DNA from: Lepus europaeus
Taxonomy: Eukaryota > Chordata > Mammalia > Lagomorpha > Leporidae
DNA: 64,000 nucleotides
Reading direction: 5' to 3'
NCBI RefSeq assembly: GCF_033115175.1
Contig: NC_084839.1
Coordinates: 41,215,501-41,279,500, forward strand
In this document: positions 63,791-64,000 of the stretch, piece by piece
Position numbering within the stretch: position 1 is the first letter of the stretch
How the letters are laid out: every line of letters starts with the position of its first letter
Position numbers and translations under genes: made by a program
The notes under the pieces: generated by a model
Seen by the model: only the letters and a program-made list of their open reading frames with translations
Database searches by the model: none
Told to the model about the DNA's origin: nothing

Positions 63791-64000
63791 TATGACCTAC
63801 AGAGATATTTGGGACCCCAGCTTTGTTCTAATTCTGTACCACAGGTTTAGGACCACGTGAGGCGTGTTTAGTGAAGATCATGTTCATGCACAAGAAAACC
63901 GTATTACATTCTACTGGACTAGGCATCCATTCTACATGTTGTGCCAAAGACTAGAGCTGTGATCAGTCTTAGAAGGGGAAGATCTTTTTTATAGAAAGTT
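63791..64000. other. Unique sequence at the window edge
   Basis: No recognised feature in the last 210 bases. Confidence 0.4.

Overview
This window is nuclear DNA from a mammal, almost certainly a lagomorph and most likely European rabbit or a close relative. The main evidence is about 43 copies of the lagomorph-specific tRNA-related C-repeat SINE (CSINE). Its head resembles 'ggggccggcgctgtggcgca' and it ends in a pyrimidine run, 'ctgcctttcaaataaata' and an A-tail. A nearly full-length L1 and a truncated L1 3' end of the same lagomorph type support this. No prokaryotic gene, phage, plasmid, CRISPR array, rRNA or functional tRNA was seen. No complete protein-coding gene is visible. The longest open frames are low-complexity, GC-driven or lie inside repeats, and I do not call them genes.

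Layout. 0-6 kb: unique DNA, MIR and L2 relics, CSINEs, and an antisense MaLR LTR split by a CSINE. 7.25-8.02 kb: a repeat-free AT-rich block that looks like a conserved non-coding element. 8-20 kb: dense CSINEs, L1M fragments, short mariner-like elements and an unusual degenerate 15-16 bp tandem array. 20.58-28.01 kb: one antisense L1 with 5' region, broken ORF1, broken ORF2, 3' UTR, an internal CSINE and flanking target-site duplications. 28-34.2 kb: CSINEs, including one nested in an older SINE. 34.2-44 kb: SINE-poor, with two candidate regulatory blocks at 37.65-38.24 and 42.33-42.76 kb, a 22-nt G run and MIR relics. 44-54.3 kb: mixed repeats, with a candidate 33-bp exon on the minus strand at 50,213-50,245. 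54.3-57.3 kb: SINE-free, holding a CpG-rich island (54.76-55.18 kb) and an AT-rich candidate regulatory block (55.54-56.16 kb). 57-64 kb: CSINEs, one with a 248-bp foreign segment, and old LINE-like sequence.

Interpretation. Repeat-poor blocks rich in homeodomain- and GATA-like motifs, a CpG island and perhaps one small exon fit a large intron or intergenic regulatory landscape of a developmental gene. The gene cannot be named from sequence alone. The mobile elements form one working system: L1 enzymes are known to mobilise tRNA-derived SINEs, and many CSINEs here have target duplications of 10-16 bp consistent with that. Repeat family names come from recognised consensus features, not a database search. 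Ends without target duplications are accurate to perhaps 5-20 bases for CSINEs and 20-60 bases for old relics.
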